A stretch of 16,054 bases of DNA, taken from NCBI GenBank assembly GCA_028565635.1, contig JAOXYB010017497.1, positions 2,643 to 18,696 on the forward strand, read 5' to 3'. The position numbers were made by a program, and so were the translations under genes. Of the stretch, positions 13,101-16,054 are shown one piece after another (the stretch's first letter is position 1; the number at the start of each line of letters is the position of its first letter). The DNA comes from Phoronis ovalis (Eukaryota > Phoronida > Phoronidae). The notes beneath the pieces were generated by a model. The model worked only from the letters and a program-made list of their open reading frames with translations. It had not been told where the DNA came from and made no database searches.

Positions 13101-15768
13101 ATTAGTATTCTGAAGGTAATAATAGAAGCTAGTCACAGATTAGAACAACAGATTAGTATTCTGAAGGTAATATTTGTAAGGTGGATGAAGTTAGACTTGG
13201 GAGTTCACCTTCACGGTGACATTAAACTTTCATTGGCTCGCTACCTGGCGTTGTACATATAGTACCACATCTGTTAAGTTACTATGTTTACTTACTAGTT
13301 TATCATTGCAGCTATTTACTTTAGAAAAGTGACACCTAAAGACAATTTATAACGAGGAGCTGGAAAAGTTTGCATAAAGAAATTGTTTTAATACTTTTTA
13401 TGGAAACAGAACGACTATATATAGTTCCATTTTCTGTTTTATAAACAGTTATTGAATTAAGAGGGTGTCGACTGTATAGAAATAATTCAGATAATGGGAG
13501 ATGTCACCGAAATAAAGGACGTTCTGCAAGTTAATATGTTAGGAACATCGTGCAAATCATTAGAATCGTTAGAAACCAAGGTAGCTGCAGTTTGAATTGT
13601 GTCATGGGTAGGTTGTCAAATTAAAGCAAATTTTTCTTTTAGAAACACTATGAAGAAGTTTTGTTGAAATTCAGTAAATTCCAAAGACCTATTGAGTTTG
13701 AGCCGAAGATGTTGCATGTAAAGAGAGCTCTTACAGAAGTTGCGGAGAGAATCCATTTAATAGAACTACATAGCGAAGACCCCGAAGTGGTTCAAGGTCA
13801 ACTAGACCACTGTATGGTGAGTCGCCTCTTGCAACAATAAACATACAGATATCATTACACCCTTGTACCAACTGAGATTTCTGTGATAATACTGCCTGAT
13901 TATGATTATTACATTGTCTCGGACCTTTTTACTCTTTGTTTACTGTGTGTATTCTGGATCGGAGGAGCGTACAACCAGGCTATCTGTCACAGCAGACACA
14001 TGCTTTTATTTCAGTATAACTTCAAACTAATACAGCTAGTGTTATTAATATTTTGAATGCACTCATATTGTAGTACAAATTTAATAGATTTTCTTCGAAT
14101 TATTGTTTTCAGAAATTTTACCGCGCTCTTAGTGAGATTAAGACAGAAGTGGAGTATGTCATTAAAACAGGACGTCAAGTTGTCGAGAAGAAACAAGTGG
14201 ACTTCCCGAACAAACTGGGTCAACAATTAGATGCTATCAAACACCAGTATAATCTGTTAGGAAAACAGGTAAGAAACGCAACATTTCTGCCACAAGTGCA
14301 CTTGACCATGAGTATAACTACGCTGCAAAGATATTTCTTCCGTCTCTTAGCAAAAATCCTGCTAATGTAATCTTAACTAGACTTTATATTAAAATATTTG
14401 AAAATTGTTCTCAGACAGTTTAATATACTGGATAATGAAATATAACGTAAATTGTCTCATTATTCACTGATGAATTTTGCAAATCATACCACTGCTAAAT
14501 TGTGAAATAGCTGTTACTTTTCCAATAATAGTAAATGGAGCATAATTCACATGGCCAGTTGTTAGAAATTGTTAATCGCTATTTAAATACGTCTCAACAT
14601 GTGTCTTATCTGCCACAATATGGAATCTATAATTGTTTTTTGCCTACTAGGTCACTGACGGTAAACGTGAAATGGAAAAGGCTTTGAAAATATCGAAGAA
14701 GCTTAAAAAGGAAACCACATCGATTTCTACATGGATGGATGCTACCGATATGGAACTCACAAAACAAGAGACCGTCCCCGCAAACAGAAAGATAGAAGAA
14801 GATCTCCACTGGATGAAAGTAGGATTTTTGCTGCCAATTAGCAACTTCTTGTTTGTCATTACTTATATGTGCTGCTTATCGTGTGCACAGACCTAACCTT
14901 TTTATTGAACAGTTGCTGGTTTTATCAACAACTTCGTATTCAAAATCAGTTTCTGAAGTAAATGAATATTCTTGAAGTTTGTCTGCAAACAAAATCAAAG
15001 TCTTCAACGCCATTTTGATATCACCACCAGGTGTCGCCACTGCTGATCACATACTGATACAACTTTTTATTGTCCACTAAACTCTCAGTTCTGTAGTTGC
15101 CATAATTGTCTAACTTGTGTTTACAAATCTACTGTATCATTGGAGGAAGAATTAAAGGGAAACTGCTATATGGTAAAAACAGGTTTAATCCATGTGGTTT
15201 TGTTGACAGGCCACACTGACGGAGATGAGCAAACGCCAAACAGTGCTCTCTGCGATTGGAGACCTTGTCGGCCAACTTCAAGAGCTTGCCGAGGAGGGCG
15301 TGTTAGAAGATGCTGTGCACAATGTAAAACTTCTGAATGATCAATGGAATGAATTGTCAAAGAGATTCTCCAATAGGAAGCAGCTGCTGCAGGTAAACAG
15401 AATAATTTTATAGAAATGTTTATACATTTTAGGATTCTCTATAAACTGTACAATACGTTGATAAAAAAATTATTCGTAGTGTAGATTTGTAGATTCGTAG
15501 AGTGGATTTTGTATGTTAAAAGACTGCAATGATTCAGTAACAGTAATAATACCCTGTGTAAATACCTTTCCTTGACTAGAAGTCTTAACTGCTTCTTGAA
15601 TGTTTATTTCAGGATGAGAGTGCAACCTTAGAGCAAAGCTTTCTTAGCTTCCAGTCAGCGCTGAGGAGTATTTACGCCTGGTTACAAAAAGCAGAAAATC
15701 AAATTGATGAATCTAGTAAGCTGCCTGTCAATCAGCAAGTGTCGGAAGCAGAACAAAACAAAATTGAG
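978..15768 (+). CDS. DMD: dystrophin orthologue, partial gene: end of CH2 to start of spectrin repeat R13 (25 exons)
   Basis: Dystrophin ties cortical F-actin to the dystroglycan-sarcoglycan complex under the plasma membrane. Joining 978-1126, 1451-1630, 2539-2720, 3148-3292, 3620-3707, 4089-4327, 4697-4879, 5484-5750, 5934-6021, 6217-6458, 6718-6871, 7859-8031, 8377-8592, 8951-9064, 9457-9774, 10032-10245, 10695-10798, 11165-11317, 11684-11845, 12987-13115, 13643-13816, 14113-14268, 14651-14818, 15210-15392 and 15613-15768 gives 4,337 nt, open throughout once the G of the preceding exon is added (1,446 codons). Order: CH2 end (1-30), linker, R1-R3 (about 65-389), hinge 2 (about 390-425), then R4 to the start of R13. 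Characteristic matches include PDKKSIMMYLMCCFQVLPH, NSLQNMVVVVDENS, IKTGRQVVEKKQ and WMDATDMELTK. Alpha-actinin and spectrin lack these. Invertebrates usually have one such gene, so dystrophin and utrophin are not separated here. Start and end are outside the window. Confidence 0.96.
1127..1134 (+). other. GC-AG splice donor with an in-phase GT donor 6 nt downstream
   Basis: The exon end reads GAG|GCAAGT, which matches the strict context of the minor GC donor class at every position except the C. The first GT, at 1131, would leave the exon in phase 1 and put a TGA right after the junction, so it is excluded. GT at 1133 (AGT|GTAACT) keeps phase 0 but has a poor +5 position. Both phase-0 options join in frame to the exon at 1451. 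Confidence 0.65.
1451..1630 (+). CDS. DMD: dystrophin exon b: linker (hinge 1) and first half of repeat R1
   Basis: Residues 51-110, phase 0 to 0. It begins with a Ser-rich stretch (SDSGSSRHSVVSSQSVDY), a flexible linker equivalent to hinge 1, then enters R1 helix A with the canonical Trp in LESVLAWLLQAKDS and continues with QQGEIGDVVQQVKEQFHEHE. Human exon 10 ends at the same HE position in the same phase. The linker is much shorter than in human, with no equivalent of human exon 9. Acceptor ttttacag, donor GAG|gtaatc. The following intron (1631-2538, 908 bp) has an arm of a foldback repeat near 2352-2401 and nothing else clear. Confidence 0.95.
2352..2401 (+). repeat. solo arm of a foldback repeat family also present at 11986-12076
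   Basis: The segment contains TTTATTTTTGTA and ends in CAAAATAGACTAAGTGCCTT followed by TA. This matches the reverse complement of the left arm of the hairpin at 11986-12076 (TTTATTTTTGTACAGACA ... CAAAATAGAATAAGTGCC), differing by a few substitutions and a short indel. A possible decayed partner arm, TAAGGGCACC, lies at 2150, but the match is too short to be sure. Two related copies in introns of one gene point to a dispersed family. Confidence 0.6.
2539..2720 (+). CDS. DMD: dystrophin exon c: second half of repeat R1
   Basis: Residues 111-170 plus the first two bases of Arg171 (phase 0 to 2). DFMMELTRHQDKVGNVLQEG aligns with FMMDLTAHQGRVGNILQLG of human dystrophin, followed by the helix C Trp in QMGVLNNQWEELRVNAMDRQ. 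At 182 nt with phases 0 and 2 it has the length and phase of human exon 11 (from memory). Acceptor tttgttgcag, donor CAG|gtatga. R1-R3 bind anionic phospholipid in vertebrates; that role is inferred here. The following intron (2721-3147, 427 bp) shows no feature. Confidence 0.96.
3148..3292 (+). CDS. DMD: dystrophin exon d: first half of repeat R2
   Basis: Residues 171-219. It completes Arg171 and continues LQHVLMELQQRQLDDLSDWL, matching LHRVLMDLQNQKLKELNDWL of human R2 helix A, and ends LESIRKQVQDHK at the site where human exon 12 ends (phase 0). It is 145 nt against 151 in human; the missing two codons fall in the A-B loop. Acceptor catcttag, donor AAA|gtaagt. The following intron (3293-3619, 327 bp) contains an 11-nt T run near 3500 and nothing else recognised. 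Confidence 0.95.
3620..3707 (+). CDS. DMD: dystrophin exon e: middle of repeat R2
   Basis: Residues 220-248 plus the first base of residue 249 (phase 0 to 1). ALQEHLEEQQEKVNSLQNMV followed by VVVDENSDSG aligns with VLQEDLEQEQVRVNSLTHMV plus VVVDESSGD of human R2, one of the most recognisable dystrophin stretches. It is 88 nt; human exon 13 (120 nt) ends later and in phase 0, so this 3' boundary is not shared. Acceptor ttttcgcag, donor G|gtaacc. The following intron (3708-4088, 381 bp) shows nothing else. Confidence 0.94.
4089..4327 (+). CDS. DMD: dystrophin exon f: end of repeat R2 and first half of R3
   Basis: Residues 249-328 (phase 1 to 0). LEQQLEVLGQRWATVCKWTE is R2 helix C, matching LEEQLKVLGDRWANICRWTE in human. 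EEQWLTLQEILQKWQVYNEE leads into R3 with the helix A Trp in FDDWLRESEGILGHM. At 239 nt it spans what human splits into the end of exon 13, exon 14 and exon 15; its 3' boundary corresponds to the human exon 15/16 junction. Acceptor cttgttacag, donor AAG|gttagt. The following intron (4328-4696, 369 bp) shows no feature. Confidence 0.95.
4697..4879 (+). CDS. DMD: dystrophin exon g: second half of repeat R3
   Basis: Residues 329-389, phase 0 to 0, 183 nt (human exon 16: 180 nt, same phases). LIEQNMDTQMQRFDRLNTTG is helix B and NRQLDEFHDRWENLVHQMDF is helix C with its Trp, matching FARCWDNLVQKLE in human R3. Acceptor ttgttttcag, donor GAG|gtaact. The following intron (4880-5483, 604 bp) has a short motif AGGTGTCGCC at 4972, shared with the intron at 15029; otherwise nothing was recognised. 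Confidence 0.95.
5484..5750 (+). CDS. DMD: dystrophin exon h: hinge 2 and start of repeat R4
   Basis: Residues 390-478, phase 0 to 0, 267 nt. It starts ISQ, exactly where human exon 17 starts. ETVITQTKTTMSYSSSPKKP then RHH is a Thr/Ser/basic, proline-containing stretch equivalent to human hinge 2 (METVTTVTTRE...PPPQKKRQ), though without the polyproline run. R4 helix A follows: LEFDANVQVICDWLDRTEAS, with its Trp. The donor used is AAG|gtcaga; an earlier AAG|gtgcta at 5738 would also be in phase but is weaker. The following intron is 183 bp. Confidence 0.93.
5934..6021 (+). CDS. DMD: dystrophin exon i: middle (helix B) of repeat R4
   Basis: Residues 479-507 plus the first base of 508 (phase 0 to 1), 88 nt. 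DTEQEVEKHTSVYELVLDLN continues to KLKEELNSA; the charged heptad pattern fits helix B of R4. Acceptor attttatttcag, donor G|gtacgt (strong). It has the same length and phases as the exon at 3620-3707, which encodes the equivalent part of R2. That fits the repeated architecture but may be chance. The following intron is 195 bp. Confidence 0.9.
6217..6458 (+). CDS. DMD: dystrophin exon j: end of repeat R4 and first half of R5
   Basis: Residues 508-588 (phase 1 to 0), 242 nt. VEEIESRWKVIASLLESTQQ is R4 helix C with its Trp, matching LNSRWIEFCQLLSERL in human. HDELNALQEILVSYEKWVGT then ADRIAEEA is R5 helix A (human QLQQLEQMTTTAENWL). It ends SRQLEQCR, aligned with KSQLKICK of human R5. Acceptor gatttttcag, donor AGG|gttagt. 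The following intron (6459-6717, 259 bp) shows nothing else. Confidence 0.95.
6718..6871 (+). CDS. DMD: dystrophin exon k: second half of repeat R5
   Basis: Residues 589-639 plus the first base of 640 (phase 0 to 1), 154 nt. VKLKAMKSHEDRVDKLNQYV is helix B and ISEILDGFNNRWDETFEKL is helix C with its Trp. Acceptor cctttcag, donor G|gtaaaa. It precedes the 987-bp intron (6872-7858), the second longest complete intron here, which contains the candidate microexon at 7228-7242 and T runs near 7780. Splicing directly to 7859 gives FEKL-VKRQTA. Confidence 0.94.
7228..7242 (+). other. candidate 15-nt microexon in the R5/R6 intron
   Basis: A pyrimidine-rich acceptor (ttcttaccttctgcttcag) is followed 15 nt later by a perfect donor, gtaagt. 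The flanking exons meet in phase 1, and 15 nt preserves that phase. Inclusion would change the junction from FEKL-V-KRQ to FEKL-EVADGL-KRQ, adding five residues with no stop. A possible branch-point context (ATCACTAC) lies about 30 nt upstream of the acceptor. Human dystrophin has no matching insertion that I recall, so it would be a lineage-specific or alternative exon. It could also be a chance pair of splice-like sites. Confidence 0.4.
7859..8031 (+). CDS. DMD: dystrophin exon l: first half of repeat R6
   Basis: Residues 640-697 (phase 1 to 0), 173 nt. PPKAYLEAMEALMKWIEGVE followed by ELLQSESFCVTDIDSMEEQL aligns with PPMRYQETMSAIRTWVQQSE plus TKLSIPQLSVTDYEIMEQRL of human R6, including the VTD motif in the A-B loop. 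Acceptor tttttcttgcag, donor CGG|gtaaaa. The following intron (8032-8376, 345 bp) shows no feature. Confidence 0.95.
8377..8592 (+). CDS. DMD: dystrophin exon m: second half of repeat R6
   Basis: Residues 698-769, phase 0 to 0, 216 nt. DLRQAIVDHTSGLDYINSTG corresponds to human LQSSLQEQQSGLYYLSTTV (helix B), and LESDLKTLNVRWEAISSEID to FEEIEGRWKKLSSQL (helix C Trp). It ends VENLRQLQ. Acceptor ctattttcag, donor CAA|gtaagc. The following intron (8593-8950, 358 bp) contains a short TATATG-rich tract at 8626-8650 and nothing else. Confidence 0.95.
8626..8650. repeat. short degenerate TATATG/TA microsatellite
   Basis: Twenty-five bases made of TATATG, TATAGG and TATATG-like units inside the R6/R7 intron. 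It is short and imperfect, with no other visible role. Confidence 0.5.
8951..9064 (+). CDS. DMD: dystrophin exon n: first half of repeat R7
   Basis: Residues 770-807, phase 0 to 0, 114 nt. SQVAGLNRWMDDMAVFLHSQ has the helix A Trp of R7 (human IQTLKKWMAEVDVFLKEE); LGKQVAESE aligns with LKKQLKQCR. Acceptor taatattacag, donor GAG|gtaaac. An internal CAG|gtagca at 9050 is also phase 0 but would remove VAESE from helix B, so the outer donor was preferred. The following intron (9065-9456, 392 bp) shows nothing recognisable. Confidence 0.94.
9457..9774 (+). CDS. DMD: dystrophin exon o: second half of R7 and first half of R8
   Basis: Residues 808-913, phase 0 to 0; at 318 nt the longest exon in the window. 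AVLQETVNNINNVGEKLIAE (R7 helix B) and LETDIEELNKRWKETLQLSR (helix C, Trp) align with human SLNSVNEGGQKIKNEAE and LETELKELNTQWDHMCQQ. DIVELSNWVATVERSLPDEV then starts R8 helix A. Acceptor tttttctgtag, donor AAG|gtatgg. The following intron (9775-10031, 257 bp) contains a short foldback element. Confidence 0.95.
9832..9976. repeat. short foldback element (imperfect inverted repeat) in the R8 intron
   Basis: The left arm (about 9832-9879) and the reverse complement of the right arm (about 9930-9976) share GAATA at the end, then CAGTCT, AATCCAT and a 12-base identity TTAGTGTTCTGT, in the same order and near-identical spacing. The spacer between the arms is about 50 bp. No coding capacity or clear target-site duplication is visible. 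It occupies more than half of a 257-bp intron. Confidence 0.65.
10032..10245 (+). CDS. DMD: dystrophin exon p: second half of repeat R8
   Basis: Residues 914-984 plus the first base of 985 (phase 0 to 1), 214 nt. KLKADLQEKQVQVNEIDTTC is helix B and LKEEWSQVQVKVQSTSNLYD then EAVMKWAKFTS is helix C running into the next repeat, with Trp in both. An internal CAG|gtaaat at 10068 looks like a good donor but would shift the frame into the next exon. Acceptor tttcactgcag, donor A|gttagt. The following intron (10246-10694, 449 bp) shows nothing else. Confidence 0.93.
10695..10798 (+). CDS. DMD: dystrophin exon q: first half of repeat R9
   Basis: Residues 985-1019 (phase 1 to 0), 104 nt. LIKEETNWYKTLEVKLSASP and the ending DAEEISEELY align with human R9 (EKANKWLNEVEFKLKTTEN ... 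GAEEISEVLD), including the helix A Trp and the AEEISE motif. Acceptor ggattattcag, donor TAT|gtaggt. The following intron (10799-11164, 366 bp) is unusually open on both strands and is listed separately. Confidence 0.94.
10799..11164. other. R9 intron with long open stretches on both strands, no recognised gene
   Basis: The + strand is open from 10870 through to 11325 in a frame different from the dystrophin exon at 11165. The - strand is open from 11222 to 10893 (109 codons). Such openness is unusual for these A+T-rich introns, most of which are broken by stops within about 60-90 codons. Neither translation resembles a family I recognise. A decayed transposon fragment or chance are both possible. 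The ends are a normal splice donor and acceptor. Confidence 0.35.
11165..11317 (+). CDS. DMD: dystrophin exon r: second half of repeat R9
   Basis: Residues 1020-1070, phase 0 to 0, 153 nt. ELESFVQEHSEENKIEIETL aligns with human LENLMRHSEDNPNQIRILAQTL; LQEFQQLREDWHVQ is helix C with its Trp (human LETFNSRWRELHEE). Acceptor atatttgcag, donor CAG|gtattt. The following intron (11318-11683, 366 bp) has only a small hairpin-capable sequence at 11481-11501 (AAACCTG and CAGGTTT). Confidence 0.93.
11684..11845 (+). CDS. DMD: dystrophin exon s: first half of repeat R10
   Basis: Residues 1071-1124, phase 0 to 0, 162 nt. AKDKIELLEISITQAQNIET aligns with human VRRQKLLEQSIQSAQETEKS; MIEMTRWMSEVTDLIQARLD gives R10 helix A, here with a Trp. 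The acceptor is tgctttcaag, with A at -3, weaker than its neighbours. Donor GAA|gtatgt. The following intron (11846-12986, 1,141 bp) is the longest complete intron here and carries a foldback hairpin and a minisatellite. Confidence 0.93.
11986..12076. repeat. near-perfect 91-bp hairpin (foldback MITE-like element)
   Basis: The left arm 11986-12019 begins TAAAGGCACTTATTCTATTT and the right arm 12044-12076 is its reverse complement, identical over the outer 24 bases and differing by only a few positions further in. The loop is 24 nt and includes TACAAAAATAAAG. The right arm ends CTTATTCTATTTTG in complement, and a diverged copy lies at 2352-2401. No reading frame is present. The high arm identity suggests a younger insertion than the element at 272-829. 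Confidence 0.75.
12520..12960. repeat. 66-bp minisatellite, 6.7 copies, with 132-bp higher-order period
   Basis: Units start at 12520, 12586, 12652, 12718, 12784, 12850 and 12916; the last is cut at 45 bp. Each begins GATGTGTAT and ends CTCCCTYCACGCGT. The Y position alternates T, C, T, C, T, C (12578, 12644, 12710, 12776, 12842, 12908), so the array is three copies of a two-unit 132-bp block plus a partial unit. One more variant, G for A at 12529, marks the first unit. Because 66 is a multiple of three, two frames stay open through the array, but nothing suggests it is translated. Confidence 0.97.
12987..13115 (+). CDS. DMD: dystrophin exon t: middle of repeat R10 (first of two possible donors)
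   Basis: Residues 1125-1167, phase 0 to 0, 129 nt. SLKAEFNDQDEVLREMENQQ aligns with human SDLTSHEISLEEMKKHNQG, and IEASHRLEQQISILK with KEAAQRVLSQIDVAQ. Acceptor tctcctatacag, directly after the minisatellite. The donor AAG|gtaata occurs at 13116 and again, duplicated, at 13167; the first was chosen because it aligns without a gap to the vertebrate helix. Using the second adds 17 in-frame residues. Confidence 0.93.
13071..13172. repeat. 51-bp tandem duplication spanning exon end and splice donor
   Basis: Copy 1 is 13071-13121 and copy 2 is 13122-13172; they are identical. Each contains 45 bases of coding sequence (IEASHRLEQQISILK) followed by gtaata. The result is two identical donor contexts 51 nt apart. 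Extension through copy 1's donor stays open and in frame, adding VIIEASHRLEQQISILK. Perfect identity means a very recent event, or an assembly error. Confidence 0.97.
13331..13469. repeat. possible degenerate foldback element with GACACC/GGTGTC ends
   Basis: The ends GACACC (13331) and GGTGTC (13464-13469) are inverted. The centre contains a 12-bp palindrome ACTATATATAGT near 13417, flanked by related AAACAGAA-type sequence on each side. The outer arms also share an ATAAC segment. The arms are poorly conserved and contain indels, so this call is weak. Confidence 0.4.
13491..13580 (+). other. possible cryptic or alternative 90-nt exon in the R10/R11 intron
   Basis: An AG acceptor (aataattcag) and the donor AAG|gtagct bound 90 nt that are open in phase 0, the phase of the flanking exons. 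The 30-residue product begins IMGDVTEIKDVLQVNMLGTS and ends KSLESLETK, polar and helix-like. The upstream polypyrimidine tract is poor. Vertebrate R10-R11 aligns without any insertion here, so inclusion would be an alternative form at most. The stretch could also be chance. Confidence 0.25.
13643..13816 (+). CDS. DMD: dystrophin exon u: R10/R11 junction and first half of R11
   Basis: Residues 1168-1225, phase 0 to 0, 174 nt. KHYEEVLLKFSKFQRPIEFE aligns with human KKLQDVSMKFRLFQKPANFE; PEVVQGQLDHCM aligns with QEVVQSQLNHCV. R11 helix A lacks the usual Trp (MLHVKRALTEVAERIHLIEL), as in human R11 (MILDEVKMHLPALE). Acceptor tttcttttag, donor ATG|gtgagt. The following intron (13817-14112, 296 bp) shows nothing. 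Confidence 0.95.
14113..14268 (+). CDS. DMD: dystrophin exon v: second half of repeat R11
   Basis: Residues 1226-1277, phase 0 to 0, 156 nt. KFYRALSEIKTEVEYVIKTG followed by RQVVEKKQVDFPNKL matches human LYKSLSEVKSEVEMVIKTG plus RQIVQKKQTENPKEL closely, one of the best-conserved stretches in the window. Helix C is LDAIKHQYNLLGKQ, with Tyr in place of Trp as in human (LKLHYNELGAK). Acceptor attgttttcag, donor CAG|gtaaga. R11 onward belongs to the second, basic actin-binding region in vertebrates. The following intron (14269-14650, 382 bp) shows no feature. Confidence 0.96.
14651..14818 (+). CDS. DMD: dystrophin exon w: first half of repeat R12
   Basis: Residues 1278-1333, phase 0 to 0, 168 nt. 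REMEKALKISKKLKKETTSI and STWMDATDMELTK align with human QQLEKCLKLSRKMRKEMNVL and TEWLAATDMELTK. The Lys-rich helix A (KISKKLKK) fits the basic actin-binding rod segment of vertebrate R11-R15. Acceptor ttgcctactag, donor AAA|gtagga. The following intron (14819-15209, 391 bp) holds the motif AGGTGTCGCC at 15029 and nothing else recognised. Confidence 0.95.
15210..15392 (+). CDS. DMD: dystrophin exon x: second half of repeat R12
   Basis: Residues 1334-1394, phase 0 to 0, 183 nt. ATLTEMSKRQTVLSAIGDLV aligns with human ATQKEIEKQKVHLKSITEVG; LEDAVHNVKLLNDQWNELSK followed by RFSNRKQLLQ is helix C with its Trp (human VEDKLSLLNSNWIAVTSRAE). Acceptor tttgttgacag, donor CAG|gtaaac. The following intron is 220 bp (15393-15612). 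Confidence 0.94.
15613..15768 (+). CDS. DMD: dystrophin exon y: start of repeat R13
   Basis: Residues 1395-1446, phase 0 to 0, 156 nt. LEQSFLSFQSALRSIYAWLQ then KAENQIDESSKLP aligns with human KHMETFDQNVDHITKWIIQ then ADTLLDESEKKKP, including helix A Trp and the DES motif at the helix end. It ends EAEQNKIE. Acceptor gtttatttcag, donor GAG|gtacgt (strong). R13 continues in an exon beyond the window. Confidence 0.93.
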
Positions 15769-16054
15769 GTACGTAAATGAAAGATATGTAAATAAGCTTA
15801 TGCTTAGATTTATTGAAATGGCGGTGTTGTTTTTATATCAATTTTCATATCAGTGACTATTTCCAGGAGTTGAGAACATGTTAAAGGTCCATAATTCAAT
15901 CAAGAAACGTGTAGACATCCTATAAACTTTATTTGAAATAAAAATCTTATTTATTTTATAAAATTTATCTAATTTTATTATTTTAATATTTGGAAAAATT
16001 TTTATAATTTTATTTAAATATGTTTTTTTTATTAAAAAATCATCACATGTAATT
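15769..16054 (+). other. 5' part of the R13 intron, ending in A/T low-complexity sequence
   Basis: The intron starts at gtacgt and runs off the window. From about 15930 to 16043 the sequence is almost only A and T, with runs of T and A and repeated TTTTATAAATT-like words. This may be a low-complexity tract or the edge of a larger repeat outside the window. No exon is visible. Confidence 0.8.

Noticed and set aside
978-15768. Alternative identity as spectrin, alpha-actinin, MACF/dystonin or nesprin, which also have spectrin-like repeats
   Set aside because: The CH2 end, R2 VVVVDE stretch, hinge 2 position and R11-R12 motifs match dystrophin specifically and in the same order; the other families lack hinge 2 and these motifs.
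1-16054. Internal promoters or first exons of short dystrophin isoforms
   Set aside because: Vertebrate and insect dystrophin genes have internal promoters, but no candidate first exon with a start codon and donor, or core promoter combination, could be supported in any intron here.

Overview
The window is a stretch of an animal nuclear genome: A+T-rich, split into many short exons by GT-AG introns of about 180 to 1140 bp. It holds one gene on the + strand, an invertebrate orthologue of dystrophin. Twenty-five consecutive coding exons can be placed by splice sites, matching phases and alignment to remembered vertebrate dystrophin. They join into one uninterrupted reading frame of 1,446 codons. 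The 5' end (actin-binding CH1 and most of CH2) and the 3' end (later repeats, WW, EF-hand, ZZ and C-terminal coiled coil) lie outside the window.

Layout: 1-977 is the end of an intron carrying a large foldback repeat. 978-1126 encodes the end of CH2 and the start of the linker. 1451-4879 encodes the rest of the linker and spectrin-like repeats R1-R3. 5484-5750 encodes hinge 2 and the start of R4. 5934-15768 encodes the rest of R4 through R12 and the start of R13. 15769-16054 is the start of the next intron, ending in nearly pure A/T sequence. The order R1-R2-R3-hinge 2-R4...R13 is collinear with human dystrophin, and several intron positions and phases coincide with those of human DMD (exons 8, 10, 11, 12, 16 and 17, from memory). 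I cannot name the species. The strong similarity and shared introns fit a slowly evolving invertebrate (lophotrochozoan or invertebrate deuterostome), but that is inference.

The protein would act at the inner face of the muscle and neuronal plasma membrane, linking F-actin to the dystroglycan complex; this segment is the long flexible rod with its secondary lipid- and actin-binding surfaces.

The unexpected material is mostly in the introns. There is a 15-nt in-phase candidate microexon in the R5/R6 intron; a GC-AG intron with an in-phase GT donor 6 nt downstream; and a 66-bp minisatellite with a 132-bp two-unit period that stops 26 bp before a splice acceptor. A 51-bp tandem duplication copies an exon end with its splice donor, giving two in-frame donors. 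There are several foldback (MITE-like) elements and a possible 90-nt cryptic exon. The minisatellite, duplication, one hairpin, one weak foldback and the cryptic exon crowd around the exon encoding the middle of R10. I saw no second gene, RNA gene, promoter or CRISPR array.
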